Source of the DNA: JAPLFM01 sp964650885
GTDB lineage: Bacteria > Bacteroidota > Ignavibacteria > Kapaibacteriales > UBA2268
Direction of reading: 5' to 3'
Assembly: GCA_964650885.1 (NCBI GenBank)
Contig: CAZYXG010000001.1
Span: 1 to 64,000 of the forward strand
DNA: 64,000 nt
The notes beneath the pieces were generated by a model. It did not search any database and was not told the origin of the DNA. It worked only from the letters and a program-made list of their open reading frames with translations. The translations under genes and the position numbers were made by a program. Below, one piece after another: positions 47,476 to 56,218 of the stretch (position 1 is the stretch's first letter; each line of letters opens with the position of its first letter).

Positions 47476-48050
47476 ATAAGATAGTTAACTATATAGCATC
47501 AAAGTTTATAAACATACTTGCTTTTACTTGGCGAATTGAAATAATTGGCGAAGTTCTCCACAGCAATGGAGTTATTGTTTTTCTGCATGGTCAAATGTTG
47601 CCTTGTTGGTTTATATTTAGAAAACTTCAACCCTATGGAGTTGTTAGCCAAAGTAAAGATGGAGAAATACTAAGTACTTTATTAAGTAATTGGAATTTTA
47701 GTCTTATTCGAGGATCTTCTTCAAAAGATAGTAAAGAAGTAATGGCAAAAATTAAACAATTTTCAAAAACAAATTATGTACTTATGACTCCAGATGGCCC
47801 AAGAGGACCTGCTGGTTTGATTAAACCTGGAGCAGTAGTGGCTGCGGCAAGAGCAAATGTTTCAATACAATATATCAAAGTTGATATTGAAAGAAGTTGG
47901 ATATTTTCGAAAAGTTGGGATAAATTTGAATTACCTAAGCCATTTTCTAAAATCCAACTTAGTTTTTCTGAGCAATTGCAGCCAGCCATTGATAGAGATG
48001 AGATTGATAGAATGATTGCTGAAATTGAAAAAGGGGTGAATGAAAAGTGA
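47472..48050 (+). CDS. DUF374 lysophospholipid acyltransferase-like protein
   Basis: 192 aa. The DUF374 pattern includes VIVFLHGQMLPCWFI, SLIRGSSSKDSKEVM, MTPDGPRGPAG and KPGAVVAAARANVSI; the H of LHGQM and the D of DGPRG correspond to the acyltransferase site. It is likely an envelope acyltransferase; the substrate is unknown. The start overlaps the lpxB stop and the stop overlaps the lpxK GTG start, so translation is coupled throughout. Confidence 0.85.
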   Translation: MNKIVNYIASKFINILAFTWRIEIIGEVLHSNGVIVFLHGQMLPCWFIFRKLQPYGVVSQSKDGEILSTLLSNWNFSLIRGSSSKDSKEVMAKIKQFSKTNYVLMTPDGPRGPAGLIKPGAVVAAARANVSIQYIKVDIERSWIFSKSWDKFELPKPFSKIQLSFSEQLQPAIDRDEIDRMIAEIEKGVNEK

Positions 48051-49090
48051 GATGGCTTTTATTACCATTTTCTTTTATATTTCAATTAGTAATTACGATA
48101 CGTAAATTGCTTTATTCCATTGGACTTATAAAGCCTGTAAAGGTAAATCCTAAAGTAATTTCTGTTGGAAATATAACGGTTGGTGGCACTGGTAAAACTC
48201 CATTTGTTATTTATCTTTCAAGACTACTTCATAAGAACAATATTTCGGTTGTTATTATTTCTAGTGGATATAAAAGAAAAAACAACATTACATCTATTTA
48301 TAATCCCGAAGCGGAAAACCAAAATATTTTTGATTTTAATCACTTAGTTAATGATTTTGGCGATGAAGCTACTTCTTTCATTTTGAATAATCCACAAATA
48401 CCAATAGTTGTCCACAATAAGAAATGGGAAGCTGCTAAAATAGCTACTAACACTTTTAATCCAGAAGTACTTATAGTTGATGATGGTTTTCAACATTGGA
48501 AATTAAAAAGAGATTTAGACTTTGTTATTATAGATGAAAGTACAAATAATTCAGCCAACTATTTACTTCCTTATAGTCGCCTTAGAGAAAATTTTTATGC
48601 TTTGAAAAGAGCAGACTTAATTATAGAAAGAGACATAAAAGAACTAAATCCATTTATTATAGCAATGAAAAATGATGTTATTTCAATTAATACTATACAA
48701 TTGGGTTTGTTTACATTTTACAACAGTCATTATGTCAAAATTGAAAATAGTGCAATAGGTAAATCTATTAGTTTGTCTAGCATTGCTTTGCCAATGAAAT
48801 TCCATAAATTTGTAATCTCAAAGGGTATTGATATTGCAGAATCTATTTCATTTTCAGATCATTTTGCTTACAAAAGTGATGATATAGAAAAACTTTGCAA
48901 AAAATGTAATCAAATGGGTGCTTTGAGTGTTATAACAACTGAGAAAGATTACGTAAAGTTAAAATGTTTTTCAAATATATTCGATAATTACAATATCCAA
49001 TTGGTTATTTGTAGAATTGAATTTGAAATTACTGAAAATTTTGAGATCTTGAAAAATAAACTACAGCAAATTGGTATCAATATTGCATGA
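48047..49090 (+). CDS. lpxK: Tetraacyldisaccharide 4'-kinase
   Basis: 347 aa. It phosphorylates the 4' position of the lipid A precursor. Walker A is GNITVGGTGKTP (41-52), after an N-terminal membrane helix; LIVDDGFQHWKLKRDLD is the LpxK hallmark. The start is GTG (GTGA overlap), the end an ATGA overlap with the next gene. The C-terminal part is less conserved but keeps VITTEKDYVKL. Confidence 0.95.
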   Translation: MRWLLLPFSFIFQLVITIRKLLYSIGLIKPVKVNPKVISVGNITVGGTGKTPFVIYLSRLLHKNNISVVIISSGYKRKNNITSIYNPEAENQNIFDFNHLVNDFGDEATSFILNNPQIPIVVHNKKWEAAKIATNTFNPEVLIVDDGFQHWKLKRDLDFVIIDESTNNSANYLLPYSRLRENFYALKRADLIIERDIKELNPFIIAMKNDVISINTIQLGLFTFYNSHYVKIENSAIGKSISLSSIALPMKFHKFVISKGIDIAESISFSDHFAYKSDDIEKLCKKCNQMGALSVITTEKDYVKLKCFSNIFDNYNIQLVICRIEFEITENFEILKNKLQQIGINIA

Positions 49091-49938
49091 ATAAAATAAT
49101 GATTGAACAAAAGATAAATATGGCTAAAATTATACTTTCAAAGCTTCTTACATTTGTTGTATTTAGCTTCTTAATTTTAAACACTACTGGTTGTATGGAG
49201 AACAAAAAACCAATAAGAATTGCTATTTCAAAAGCTTCTGGTTCTGACTCGTATAAGAATTACTCAAACTTTATCAAACATGCCGATGAAACTATTGAAA
49301 TTGTTGATTTCTATAAAATGTCTCCAGAAAAAGCTATCGAAGAACTTAAAACTTGTAGTGGCTTAGTTCTTTCTGGTGGGCCTGATGCTCATCCTGCTAG
49401 ATTTGGTAGACCAGAGGATACTTCACTTTGTTCAATAGATTTAGAAAGAGATACTCTTGAATTTGACATTATCAAATATGCACTCAATCATAAGATTCCT
49501 ATTCTTGGGATTTGCCGTGGCGAACAACTAATGAATATTGCTTTAGGTGGCGATTTAATAGTTGATATTCCTTCTAATTTTGAAAAGACTAATAAGATTA
49601 CTAATGTTTTGCACCAAACTAATGATAAGAAAGATACGAAGCACAAAATTAGTGTAAGAGAAAACTCAATACTTTATAAAATTGCTGGTACAACTTCGGG
49701 CGAAGTAAATAGCAATCATCATCAAGCTGTGGGTAAGTTATCAAACGATTTGTTTGCTTCAGCTTATACTCAAGATGGAACAATTGAAGCAATTGAATGG
49801 AATTCTACAGAAGGTAAATCTTGGTTTATAGGAGTGCAATGGCATCCTGAAAGATTAGAAAAAGATAATAAATTTAGTTCTCCATTAGCAAATGAATTTG
49901 TTAAGCAAGCTTATAAATTTGCAAAAGAAAGAAAATAA
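49087..49938 (+). CDS. C26-family gamma-glutamyl hydrolase-like lipoprotein
   Basis: 283 aa class I amidotransferase-fold peptidase (PuuD-like). The catalytic Cys is C143 in LGICRGEQLMNIALGG and the His-Glu pair is WHPER; LVLSGGPDAHP gives the oxyanion region. Unlike PuuD, it has a signal peptide with a weak lipobox (LILNTTGC, C36), so it appears to be exported. An ATG at 49120 would give a better signal peptide; the ATG at 49087 overlaps the lpxK stop. Position after lpxK suggests an envelope role, such as cleaving gamma-glutamyl bonds in wall peptides (inference). Confidence 0.8.
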   Translation: MNKIMIEQKINMAKIILSKLLTFVVFSFLILNTTGCMENKKPIRIAISKASGSDSYKNYSNFIKHADETIEIVDFYKMSPEKAIEELKTCSGLVLSGGPDAHPARFGRPEDTSLCSIDLERDTLEFDIIKYALNHKIPILGICRGEQLMNIALGGDLIVDIPSNFEKTNKITNVLHQTNDKKDTKHKISVRENSILYKIAGTTSGEVNSNHHQAVGKLSNDLFASAYTQDGTIEAIEWNSTEGKSWFIGVQWHPERLEKDNKFSSPLANEFVKQAYKFAKERK

Positions 49939-49962
49939 GCAAAAAATAAATTAAAGTAAATA

Positions 49963-50523
49963 ATGAGTTCTCAAATAAATAGAAAGTATTGGCCTGTACC
50001 CGATAGTTATGAAAATGAATTTCCAAGAGCTGGTTCGCCAGGTTCATTTTGGGAAGATAGAAACGATAGACATCACTGTGGAGTAGATATTTACGCTCCT
50101 ATTGGTGCTTCGGTTTTAGCTATTGATAGTGGTAGAGTTTTAGATGTTGGAATATTTACAAGCCCTAATGGCAATGATTTTTGGAATACTTCCTATTATG
50201 TCATAATTAAAAGTGATGAAAATATTGTTTATAAATATGCTGGCTTAGAAAATATTCTACTTAATCCAGGTAATAATGTCAATAGTGGTGATACAATTGG
50301 AGTTGTTGCTGCAGCTATAAATACTGATAGAGTTTCTTCAAAAGATCCTTTTTATATAAGAGAGTTGCTTTATAAAAATCAACCTACAATGTTGCATCTT
50401 GAAATTTACAAAGCACCAATAATTGAAATTAAACCTTACTTGGGTGGAAATTTCTTGGGAAATTATAAACCACAATCTTTGTTAGACCCAAATTTATTCC
50501 TTGTTGGTGTAACTAAAAATTAA
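49963..50523 (+). CDS. M23/LytM-fold peptidase-like protein lacking one catalytic His
   Basis: 186 aa, no signal peptide seen. The M23 zinc-binding start HHCGVDIYAPIGASVLAIDSG has H38 and D42. The second motif, normally HxHxE, reads MLHLE (143-147), so the usual first His is Met143 while the zinc-ligand His (H145) and the Glu are kept. It may be an inactive regulator or a relaxed enzyme. It lies 24 bases after the C26 lipoprotein gene, and its 3' end overlaps the convergent barrel gene by 11 bases. Confidence 0.75.
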   Translation: MSSQINRKYWPVPDSYENEFPRAGSPGSFWEDRNDRHHCGVDIYAPIGASVLAIDSGRVLDVGIFTSPNGNDFWNTSYYVIIKSDENIVYKYAGLENILLNPGNNVNSGDTIGVVAAAINTDRVSSKDPFYIRELLYKNQPTMLHLEIYKAPIIEIKPYLGGNFLGNYKPQSLLDPNLFLVGVTKN

Positions 50524-52444
50524 TGTCAAGTTGTAAGTTGAACTTATTATTCGCAACTTGCTCAAACTCTTCTGAACTATACTTCAAAGAGTTATAATCT
50601 AAGTATCTAAACCAAAGTCGGAGATTTTCTCCGACTTTTTGATTTATATATATTTGGTTTCTATTTCCATATCCAGTCAAAACTGGAGAGAAACCATAAT
50701 TAGGATATATTTGTTCATAGCTCCAAATAGCGGCATCGAATGAATCAACAGAAAAGTGTGAATATCTCGCACCAATTAAAGTATTCTCGAAGGGTCTATA
50801 TTTCAAATCGAAACCAATTTCAGTTCCTTTACTTTCACTATTTTGAGTATTGAATCTGTTAAAAGCAATCCAAAACTTAATATTTAATTTTTCAATACTT
50901 TTAGTTTCAAATTCAATTTTACTTTGGAATTTTTCCGAATCGTCTGCTTTATAAATTGAGTTGTCCTTCAAATAATCATTTTGTTTTTTGAATCTAAGCA
51001 CAAGCTTAGCGTTAATCTTATTCCTATAATTAGTTTTCACTGATTGGAATAGCTCGTAACCTTGTTTCTTAATTGGTAGTTCCAAATCACTTTTACTTTT
51101 TGCAAAAACATCTATATATGTATATAAACTTAATTTTTCAGTTGCATATTCATTTGCTAAATATAACCCAATCTCATCTTGATTATTGCTGTATTCTCCA
51201 AATGCTCTCGAATACATTGCTCTATAATTTTGTCCATAGTATCGAGCAAAACCCAATATGTTTCCGCTTTGATAATCTATTTTGTAAGTGCCATTAATTG
51301 CATAATTGGAATTTACATCTCTTGCAATTTCAAAAAGGAATGAGGGTTGATTAGAGTTGTCTCGAAGAAATATAGATACGTTTGAAGTAAGGTTCAGCAA
51401 TTTATTTTCAATGTTTAAAAACCGACTATACAGTGAATTAATATAGTTAACACCTAAGAGAACATCACTCAAACCTATTTCTGCACTTGCTCCAAATTCA
51501 GTTATAGAAGTATTGTATTTTCTGATAATTTCTGCACTATCTCTATAAAGTCCAGATTTCTGAAGTGTTCTACCATTTGAATTACTATCTAAACTATATG
51601 TTACATTTTTGCTACTTGCAAATGCTAACAATCCAAAAGTAGAAGTTTTGCTTTGACCACCAAAACTTGCTGCTATTCCTCTAAATGGTATATAATCACT
51701 TGTGCCAGAATATGAATTAACTTTTGTGCTATTATTGATAATCAAATCGTTATCAGTAGCACCTTTATTGGCGGACATACCTCTGCCAAATACTAATCCA
51801 TTTGCCGAACTTATTTGAAAATTGCCCATATATAAGCTATAATCACTCATTTTGACATTAACAAAGCCAGATATATTATCGAAATTATTTGGTTCATAGT
51901 AATCCTTTTTGGTTGCTATTCCGATTTGAGTATTAATTGAATTTAAACTGAGAAATAGCTTATTAGTATTATCATAAGCTTTTCCTTGGAATTTATCACT
52001 TGTATTTATAGAGTTCAGGTTGTCGAAAGACATTCTGGAATAATATCTAAAATTATTGCTGACTTTCGAACTGTTAGATTGTTTAGTTTCTTCTTTGATT
52101 GAATTAATTGTAGCTAAGTTTAAAATTTGAAACTGTATGTTCGAGAGTTTTAAATCTAATTTTAATTTCTGTAAACTAATGAATGGATTTCTCTTAAAGC
52201 TTTCTACAATCTTTTCTGCTAGTTTTAAATCAATAGTGGGTAATTCTAAAAGTTCTTGAGAAGTAGATTTTTTTAGATTTATAGGAAAGTTAATAATTCG
52301 TTCCAAATCTTCCATAACCAATGTAATATTTGCTTCATTCTGCAAGTTCTCAAGTATGTTTTCTAAACTCTCTTCTTGTGAATATAAAGGAACACACAAG
52401 AAGAAAAGTAGAGTAGTTATTGCAATTCTAAAACTCAACTGCAT
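50513..52444 (-). CDS. Helix-hairpin-helix domain protein with outer-membrane barrel
   Basis: 643 aa from ATG 52444 (an earlier ATG at 52468 is possible). A signal peptide (TTLLFFLCVPLYSQ) is followed by ComEA-like HhH units (about 45-110: INFPINLKKSTSQELLELPTI, then AEKIVESFKRNPF). The remaining 500 residues are strand-rich, with a pattern LYMGNFQISSANGLVFGRG found in related Bacteroidota proteins and a terminal LQLDINF ending in Phe, as in outer-membrane barrels. ComEA-type HhH domains bind DNA during uptake, so a DNA or surface-polymer role is possible. The upstream gene overlaps it by 17 bases. Confidence 0.7.
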   Translation of the reverse strand: MQLSFRIAITTLLFFLCVPLYSQEESLENILENLQNEANITLVMEDLERIINFPINLKKSTSQELLELPTIDLKLAEKIVESFKRNPFISLQKLKLDLKLSNIQFQILNLATINSIKEETKQSNSSKVSNNFRYYSRMSFDNLNSINTSDKFQGKAYDNTNKLFLSLNSINTQIGIATKKDYYEPNNFDNISGFVNVKMSDYSLYMGNFQISSANGLVFGRGMSANKGATDNDLIINNSTKVNSYSGTSDYIPFRGIAASFGGQSKTSTFGLLAFASSKNVTYSLDSNSNGRTLQKSGLYRDSAEIIRKYNTSITEFGASAEIGLSDVLLGVNYINSLYSRFLNIENKLLNLTSNVSIFLRDNSNQPSFLFEIARDVNSNYAINGTYKIDYQSGNILGFARYYGQNYRAMYSRAFGEYSNNQDEIGLYLANEYATEKLSLYTYIDVFAKSKSDLELPIKKQGYELFQSVKTNYRNKINAKLVLRFKKQNDYLKDNSIYKADDSEKFQSKIEFETKSIEKLNIKFWIAFNRFNTQNSESKGTEIGFDLKYRPFENTLIGARYSHFSVDSFDAAIWSYEQIYPNYGFSPVLTGYGNRNQIYINQKVGENLRLWFRYLDYNSLKYSSEEFEQVANNKFNLQLDINF

Positions 52445-53210
52445 ACCCAATAGTAGAACTAAAGCCAAGTTTTTCGGTATAAGAAAATGAAGATAGAAGT
52501 TGATTACTTTGAAGTAGATAGATTACATCTAAACTTATACTTTGCGGATAAGTTTTATAAACTAATTTTGATTTCAATAAATCATTTAACTTCATTCCTC
52601 CACTTATTATAAATCCAGTTCCAAATGATTCTCTAATTTCAACATCTGCAGAAGTAAAGTAATTTTCAATTTCATAGCAAATACCAACTGTTGAACTTTT
52701 GTTTGATTGTGAATTACCAGCAAATTTACCATCATTCAAATTCTTTAATAGAACTGCTGCCGAAAGATTCTCATCTAATTGTAACTTTGCTGCTATGTCA
52801 ATTTTGAGAGTATTAAATGCTCCAGTTCCTTGAATTTGCATTCTCGAATAAGACAATTGTGTACCTAAAATAACTTTATCAAACTTATAATTAGCACTTA
52901 AAGTAGGATTTATTTCATAGTAAAGTTTATTGCTAACAGCATTGATTCCAAAAGCTAAATTAAAATTTGTAATATTCTTACCATAGAATAATCTAAGCGT
53001 ATTGAGTTCTTCCAAACCAAAACGATATGGTGAAACATTAGCTCCAAATTTGTTGTTATCAAATTGAGAAATAATTAGATTCGAATTAAAGAAGTTGAAT
53101 TTTTGAGAAAGTGCAGGGCTTTCCCACACAGGGGAGTAATCTAGCAATGATTGGCTAGACAAATTTGAAGTTAGGACTAAAGTATATATGATAAGTATAT
53201 ATTTTCTCAT
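52428..53210 (-). CDS. Outer-membrane barrel-like partner protein
   Basis: 260 aa with a signal peptide (LIIYTLVLTSNLSSQ). Alternating strands and a terminal aromatic (GYAVEF) point to a small outer-membrane barrel. It overlaps the HhH-barrel gene and should be translated together with it. No family was recognised; it is likely a partner of that protein. Confidence 0.7.
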   Translation of the reverse strand: MRKYILIIYTLVLTSNLSSQSLLDYSPVWESPALSQKFNFFNSNLIISQFDNNKFGANVSPYRFGLEELNTLRLFYGKNITNFNLAFGINAVSNKLYYEINPTLSANYKFDKVILGTQLSYSRMQIQGTGAFNTLKIDIAAKLQLDENLSAAVLLKNLNDGKFAGNSQSNKSSTVGICYEIENYFTSADVEIRESFGTGFIISGGMKLNDLLKSKLVYKTYPQSISLDVIYLLQSNQLLSSFSYTEKLGFSSTIGYAVEF

Positions 53211-53376
53211 AGATTACCATTTCTGTTTAAGTAAATTAAATATTTCCTTAATTATGTCAAAGAAGAAATTGAATTTTATATAAACAAAGAAATTATTTAC
53301 CAATTAAATAATCAAATATAAATGCAGATAAAACAATTGGTTAAGAGGTATTCATCATAAAATTAATAAAGACAAA

Positions 53377-53586
53377 TTTCTTTAAAAAAGTGGGATTTGC
53401 TTTGCTGAAATTAAAGGAGTGTTAGTTGTTTNNNNNNNNNNNNNNNNNNNNNNNNNNNNNNNNNNNNNNNNNNNNNNNNNNNNNNNNNNNNNNNNNNNNN
53501 NNNNNNNNNNNNNNNNNNNNNNNNNNNNNNNTTTCTTTAAAAAAGTGGGATTTGCTTTGCTGAAATTAAAGGAGTGTTAGTTGTTT
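53377..53586. repeat. Scaffold gap (100 N) flanked by a 55-base direct repeat
   Basis: Bases 53432-53531 are N. The 55 bases before (53377-53431) and after (53532-53586) are identical over their whole length. An exact 55-base overlap at a join is what a de Bruijn assembler with k=55 leaves when two contigs are scaffolded instead of merged, so the gap is probably artificial. A true short direct repeat around an unresolved insert cannot be excluded. Confidence 0.8.
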
Positions 53587-53628
53587 AATTTCAGAAGTAA
53601 CTTTTGCATCAATTTGGTTGCTTTAAAT

Positions 53629-53660
53629 AAAAAAAGCCAGTATAAATTATATACTGGCTT
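53629..53660 (-). terminator. Intrinsic terminator after the CAU tRNA
   Basis: An 11-bp stem AAGCCAGTATA/TATACTGGCTT with a 5-base loop is followed on the minus strand by a T run. It lies 13 bases past the tRNA end. Confidence 0.88.
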
Positions 53661-53673
53661 ACAAAATTTTAAG

Positions 53674-53747
53674 TACCGAGAGAGGGACTTGAACCCCCGA
53701 CACACGGATTATGATTCCGTTGCTCTAACCACCTGAGCTACCCCGGC
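53674..53747 (-). tRNA. tRNA with CAT anticodon, probably elongator Met
   Basis: Complete 74-base cloverleaf on the minus strand: acceptor GCCGGGG/TCTCGGT, D arm GCTC/GAGC, anticodon stem ACGGA/TCCGT with loop ATCATAA, T arm GGGGG/CCCTC. CCA is not encoded. It lacks the initiator marks. It could also be tRNA-Ile with lysidine at C34; the elongator Met call rests on similarity to other members remembered. Confidence 0.85.
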
Positions 53748-53779
53748 ATCTATTTGAACGAGTCAAATAAAATAGATTA

Positions 53780-53810
53780 CAAAGTTAAGAGAAATTCTTG
53801 AAAAAATCAA
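53780..53810 (-). promoter_or_regulatory. Candidate promoter of the CAU tRNA
   Basis: Minus strand: TTG (53810-53808), 20 bases, then TAACTTTG (53787-53780), matching TAnnTTTG. It overlaps the last bases of the bifunctional nuclease gene; transcription would start about 29 bases before the tRNA. Confidence 0.45.
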
Positions 53811-54409
53811 GAACTTTCTAAAATTCTTTTTATTTCATCTCTTACACTTGCTGCTAATTCATAATCTTCGTCGCCAATTGCTTTATCTAATTTTATTTGT
53901 AGTTTGTCTAAAATAGATAGTGGAGTAGTTGGTTGATTTTCGCTGAATTGGCTAGCAGTAGCTTCAAAATCATTGTTGAATCTTTCTTCTGAATCAAGTT
54001 CGTCTTGCTGAGGCAATAAACCGCTTTCTTCTAATATACTTGCGTCAACATAAATTGGCACTTTGAATCTGACTGCTACAGCTATAGCATCGCTTGGGCG
54101 TGCATCTAGCTCTACATCTGGATTTTCAAACACTATTCGTGCATAGAATGTACCTTCTTGCAAATCATTAATTTCTACTTCAAGCAAACTAGCACCCATA
54201 GCGTCCACATAATTTTTGAATAAATCGTGGGTCATTGGGCGAGGAGGCACAACTCCTTCTATTTCTAATGCAATTGCCTGTGCTTCAAAAGCACCAATTA
54301 TTATAGGTAATCTGCGGTGTCCATCAACTTCTTTTAGAATTAGTGCATAGGCATTTCCGCCAGCAGGGCTAGCGGAAAGTCCAAGTACCATCAATCTTAC
54401 TTTTTCCAT
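53807..54409 (-). CDS. Bifunctional nuclease (DUF151) domain protein with UVR motif
   Basis: 200 aa. The N-terminal DUF151/BFN domain has AYALILKEVDGHRRLPIIIG, then FEAQAIALE and ARPSDAIAVAVRFKVPIYV; plant homologues cleave DNA and RNA. The C-terminal helical hairpin, LQIKLDKAIGDEDYELAASVRDEI, is a UvrB/UvrC-type UVR motif. It lies 38 bases after etfA. This combination is common in this phylum and its cellular role is unclear. Confidence 0.9.
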   Translation of the reverse strand: MEKVRLMVLGLSASPAGGNAYALILKEVDGHRRLPIIIGAFEAQAIALEIEGVVPPRPMTHDLFKNYVDAMGASLLEVEINDLQEGTFYARIVFENPDVELDARPSDAIAVAVRFKVPIYVDASILEESGLLPQQDELDSEERFNNDFEATASQFSENQPTTPLSILDKLQIKLDKAIGDEDYELAASVRDEIKRILESS

Positions 54410-54447
54410 TTTCTAATTTAATTTTGTTTATCGAAATAACTATTCAA

Positions 54448-55410
54448 TTAAGCCATTGCTTTGATTTGAGTAGTTAATTTTGGTACTACGTCGAATACAT
54501 CTCCAACAATACCATAGTCTGCAACTTTAAATATCGGTGCATCTTTATCTTTATTGATTGCAACGATAATTTTTGAACCAGACATACCAGCCAAATGCTG
54601 AACCGCTCCGCTTACTGCCAATGCAACATATAAATTAGGAGAAACTGTTTTACCTGTTTGTCCAACTTGTTCTCCGTGTGGTCTCCACCCAGCATCAACA
54701 ACAGCACGAGAAGCACCAACTGCTCCACCAATTGCTTTTGCCAAATCTTCAACTATATTGAAATTTTCTGGTCCTTTTAATCCACGTCCACCAGTTACGA
54801 TTTTATCCGCTTCGGCTACGTCAAGTTTACCTTCGTTTCTAACAACTGATTTCACTTTAACTTTTAAATTATCTGTTGAAATATTTGGTGTGAAGTCAGT
54901 TGAAATAACATTTGCAGCAGAAGATTCTTTTGCAGTGAATACATTTGGACGAAGTGAAAATACTTTTATGTTTGAAGTAACTTCACAGCTAACTTCAGCC
55001 TTTCCAGCATAAACTGGCTTTGTAGCAGTTATATTTCCACCATTTTGAGCAAGACCAACACAATCAGAAATATATCCAGCAGATAATTTAACAGCTACTC
55101 TTGGTGCTAATTCTTTACCAGTAGCATTTGAGCCAAATAATATAGTAGAAACGCCATTAACATTTACAACTTCTTTAATTGCAGTAGCTACACCAGTTAC
55201 TGAATAATTTGATAATGAATCTGATTTAACATTGATAACGTTTGCTAAGCCAAAATTTCCAACTGAATTAATAGCATCGGCATTGCCATTTATTATTACA
55301 CCTAAAACATTATCGGCAGAAGTCAAAGACATTGCTGCAGTAATTGCTTCATAGCTTGTACGTTTTAATTGTTTGTCGTTTGCTTCTAAATAAACTAAAA
55401 TTTTACTCAT
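54448..55410 (-). CDS. etfA: Electron transfer flavoprotein alpha subunit
   Basis: 320 aa. It carries the FAD-binding C-terminal domain with GGRGLKGPENF, ASRAVVDAGWRPHGEQVGQTGKTVSPNLY and GSKIIVAINKDKDAPIFKVADYGIVGD. With EtfB it takes electrons from acyl-CoA dehydrogenases and passes them to the respiratory chain. 29 bases downstream of etfB in the same operon. Confidence 0.95.
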   Translation of the reverse strand: MSKILVYLEANDKQLKRTSYEAITAAMSLTSADNVLGVIINGNADAINSVGNFGLANVINVKSDSLSNYSVTGVATAIKEVVNVNGVSTILFGSNATGKELAPRVAVKLSAGYISDCVGLAQNGGNITATKPVYAGKAEVSCEVTSNIKVFSLRPNVFTAKESSAANVISTDFTPNISTDNLKVKVKSVVRNEGKLDVAEADKIVTGGRGLKGPENFNIVEDLAKAIGGAVGASRAVVDAGWRPHGEQVGQTGKTVSPNLYVALAVSGAVQHLAGMSGSKIIVAINKDKDAPIFKVADYGIVGDVFDVVPKLTTQIKAMA

Positions 55411-55439
55411 TTTGATTTTTCCTTTTCAATTAATCTTAA

Positions 55440-56186
55440 TTAAATAACTTTTGCATCTTCGTGAAGAAGTCTAACCAATTCTGCAATATCTGCATCGGAA
55501 TCGCCAAGTATTTTTCCTACTCTGGCTTTAGCAGGTATTTCCATTTTCAAGATGTTAGTTAAGTTATTCCCAGTTGCAATGCGATTGTCAATTGGTTTTG
55601 ATTTCGCTTTCATAATTTGTGGCAATTTTGGATAGCGAGGTTCATTAATTCCTTTCTGAACACTTAGCAGACAAGGAAGCGATGTTTCAAGAATTTCTTT
55701 GCCACCTTCAATATCACGTTCGCAGTTCACAGTCGAGCCAGATATTTCTAATTTAGAAACAACTGAAACAGAAGGTAATTCTAATATTTCAGCTACCATA
55801 GAAGCTAATTGATTTGAATCGAAATCAATACTTTGTCTTCCGAAAAGAATTAAATCTGGATTTAATTCTTTTGCAACAGTTGCAATATTTTGTGCAACGA
55901 AAAATGAATCGAAATTGGTATCATTAGTTTTCACGTGGACAGCTTTTTCAGCACCCATAGCAAGTGCTGTGCGAAGAATATCTACAGAGGCATCATTTCC
56001 TACAGTCAATGCAGTAACTTCGCCACCATTTTTTTCTATTAGTTGCAATCCTTCTTCAAGAGCGAACTCATCGTAAGGATTTAAGATAAATTTTACACCA
56101 TTAGTATCAATGTTTTTTCCATCAGCACCAACCACAATTTTTGTAACTGTATCTGGAACTCTAGAAATACATACCAAAATATTCAT
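55440..56186 (-). CDS. etfB: Electron transfer flavoprotein beta subunit
   Basis: 248 aa from ATG 56186 (MNILVCISRVPDT), which fits family N-termini; an upstream GTG at 56198 is less likely. AMP-binding and FixA motifs include NPYDEFALEEGLQL, LTVGNDAS and FGRQSIDFDSNQLASMVAE. Forms the heterodimer with EtfA. It lies 32 bases downstream of the unknown 161-aa gene. Confidence 0.94.
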   Translation of the reverse strand: MNILVCISRVPDTVTKIVVGADGKNIDTNGVKFILNPYDEFALEEGLQLIEKNGGEVTALTVGNDASVDILRTALAMGAEKAVHVKTNDTNFDSFFVAQNIATVAKELNPDLILFGRQSIDFDSNQLASMVAEILELPSVSVVSKLEISGSTVNCERDIEGGKEILETSLPCLLSVQKGINEPRYPKLPQIMKAKSKPIDNRIATGNNLTNILKMEIPAKARVGKILGDSDADIAELVRLLHEDAKVI

Positions 56187-56218
56187 TTTGTTTATCACTC
56201 CAAAAAAAGAATGTGTTA

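Larger units (their letters stand above)
53211..53673. other. Gene-free region containing the scaffold gap
   Basis: Before the gap, 53211-53376 shows no gene or hairpin I can support. The gap and its duplicated flanks are listed separately. After it, only the tRNA terminator is visible. Removing the likely artefact would shorten the region to about 300 bases. Confidence 0.6.

Noticed and set aside
53674..53747. Calling this tRNA an Ile (lysidine CAU) gene
   Set aside because: The arms resemble elongator tRNA-Met of this phylum as I recall; the Ile option remains possible and is recorded in the feature.
53795..53813. A 7-bp hairpin TTCTTGA/TCAAGAA at the end of the bifunctional nuclease gene
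   Set aside because: It overlaps the coding end and has no T run on the minus strand, so it is not a convincing terminator.
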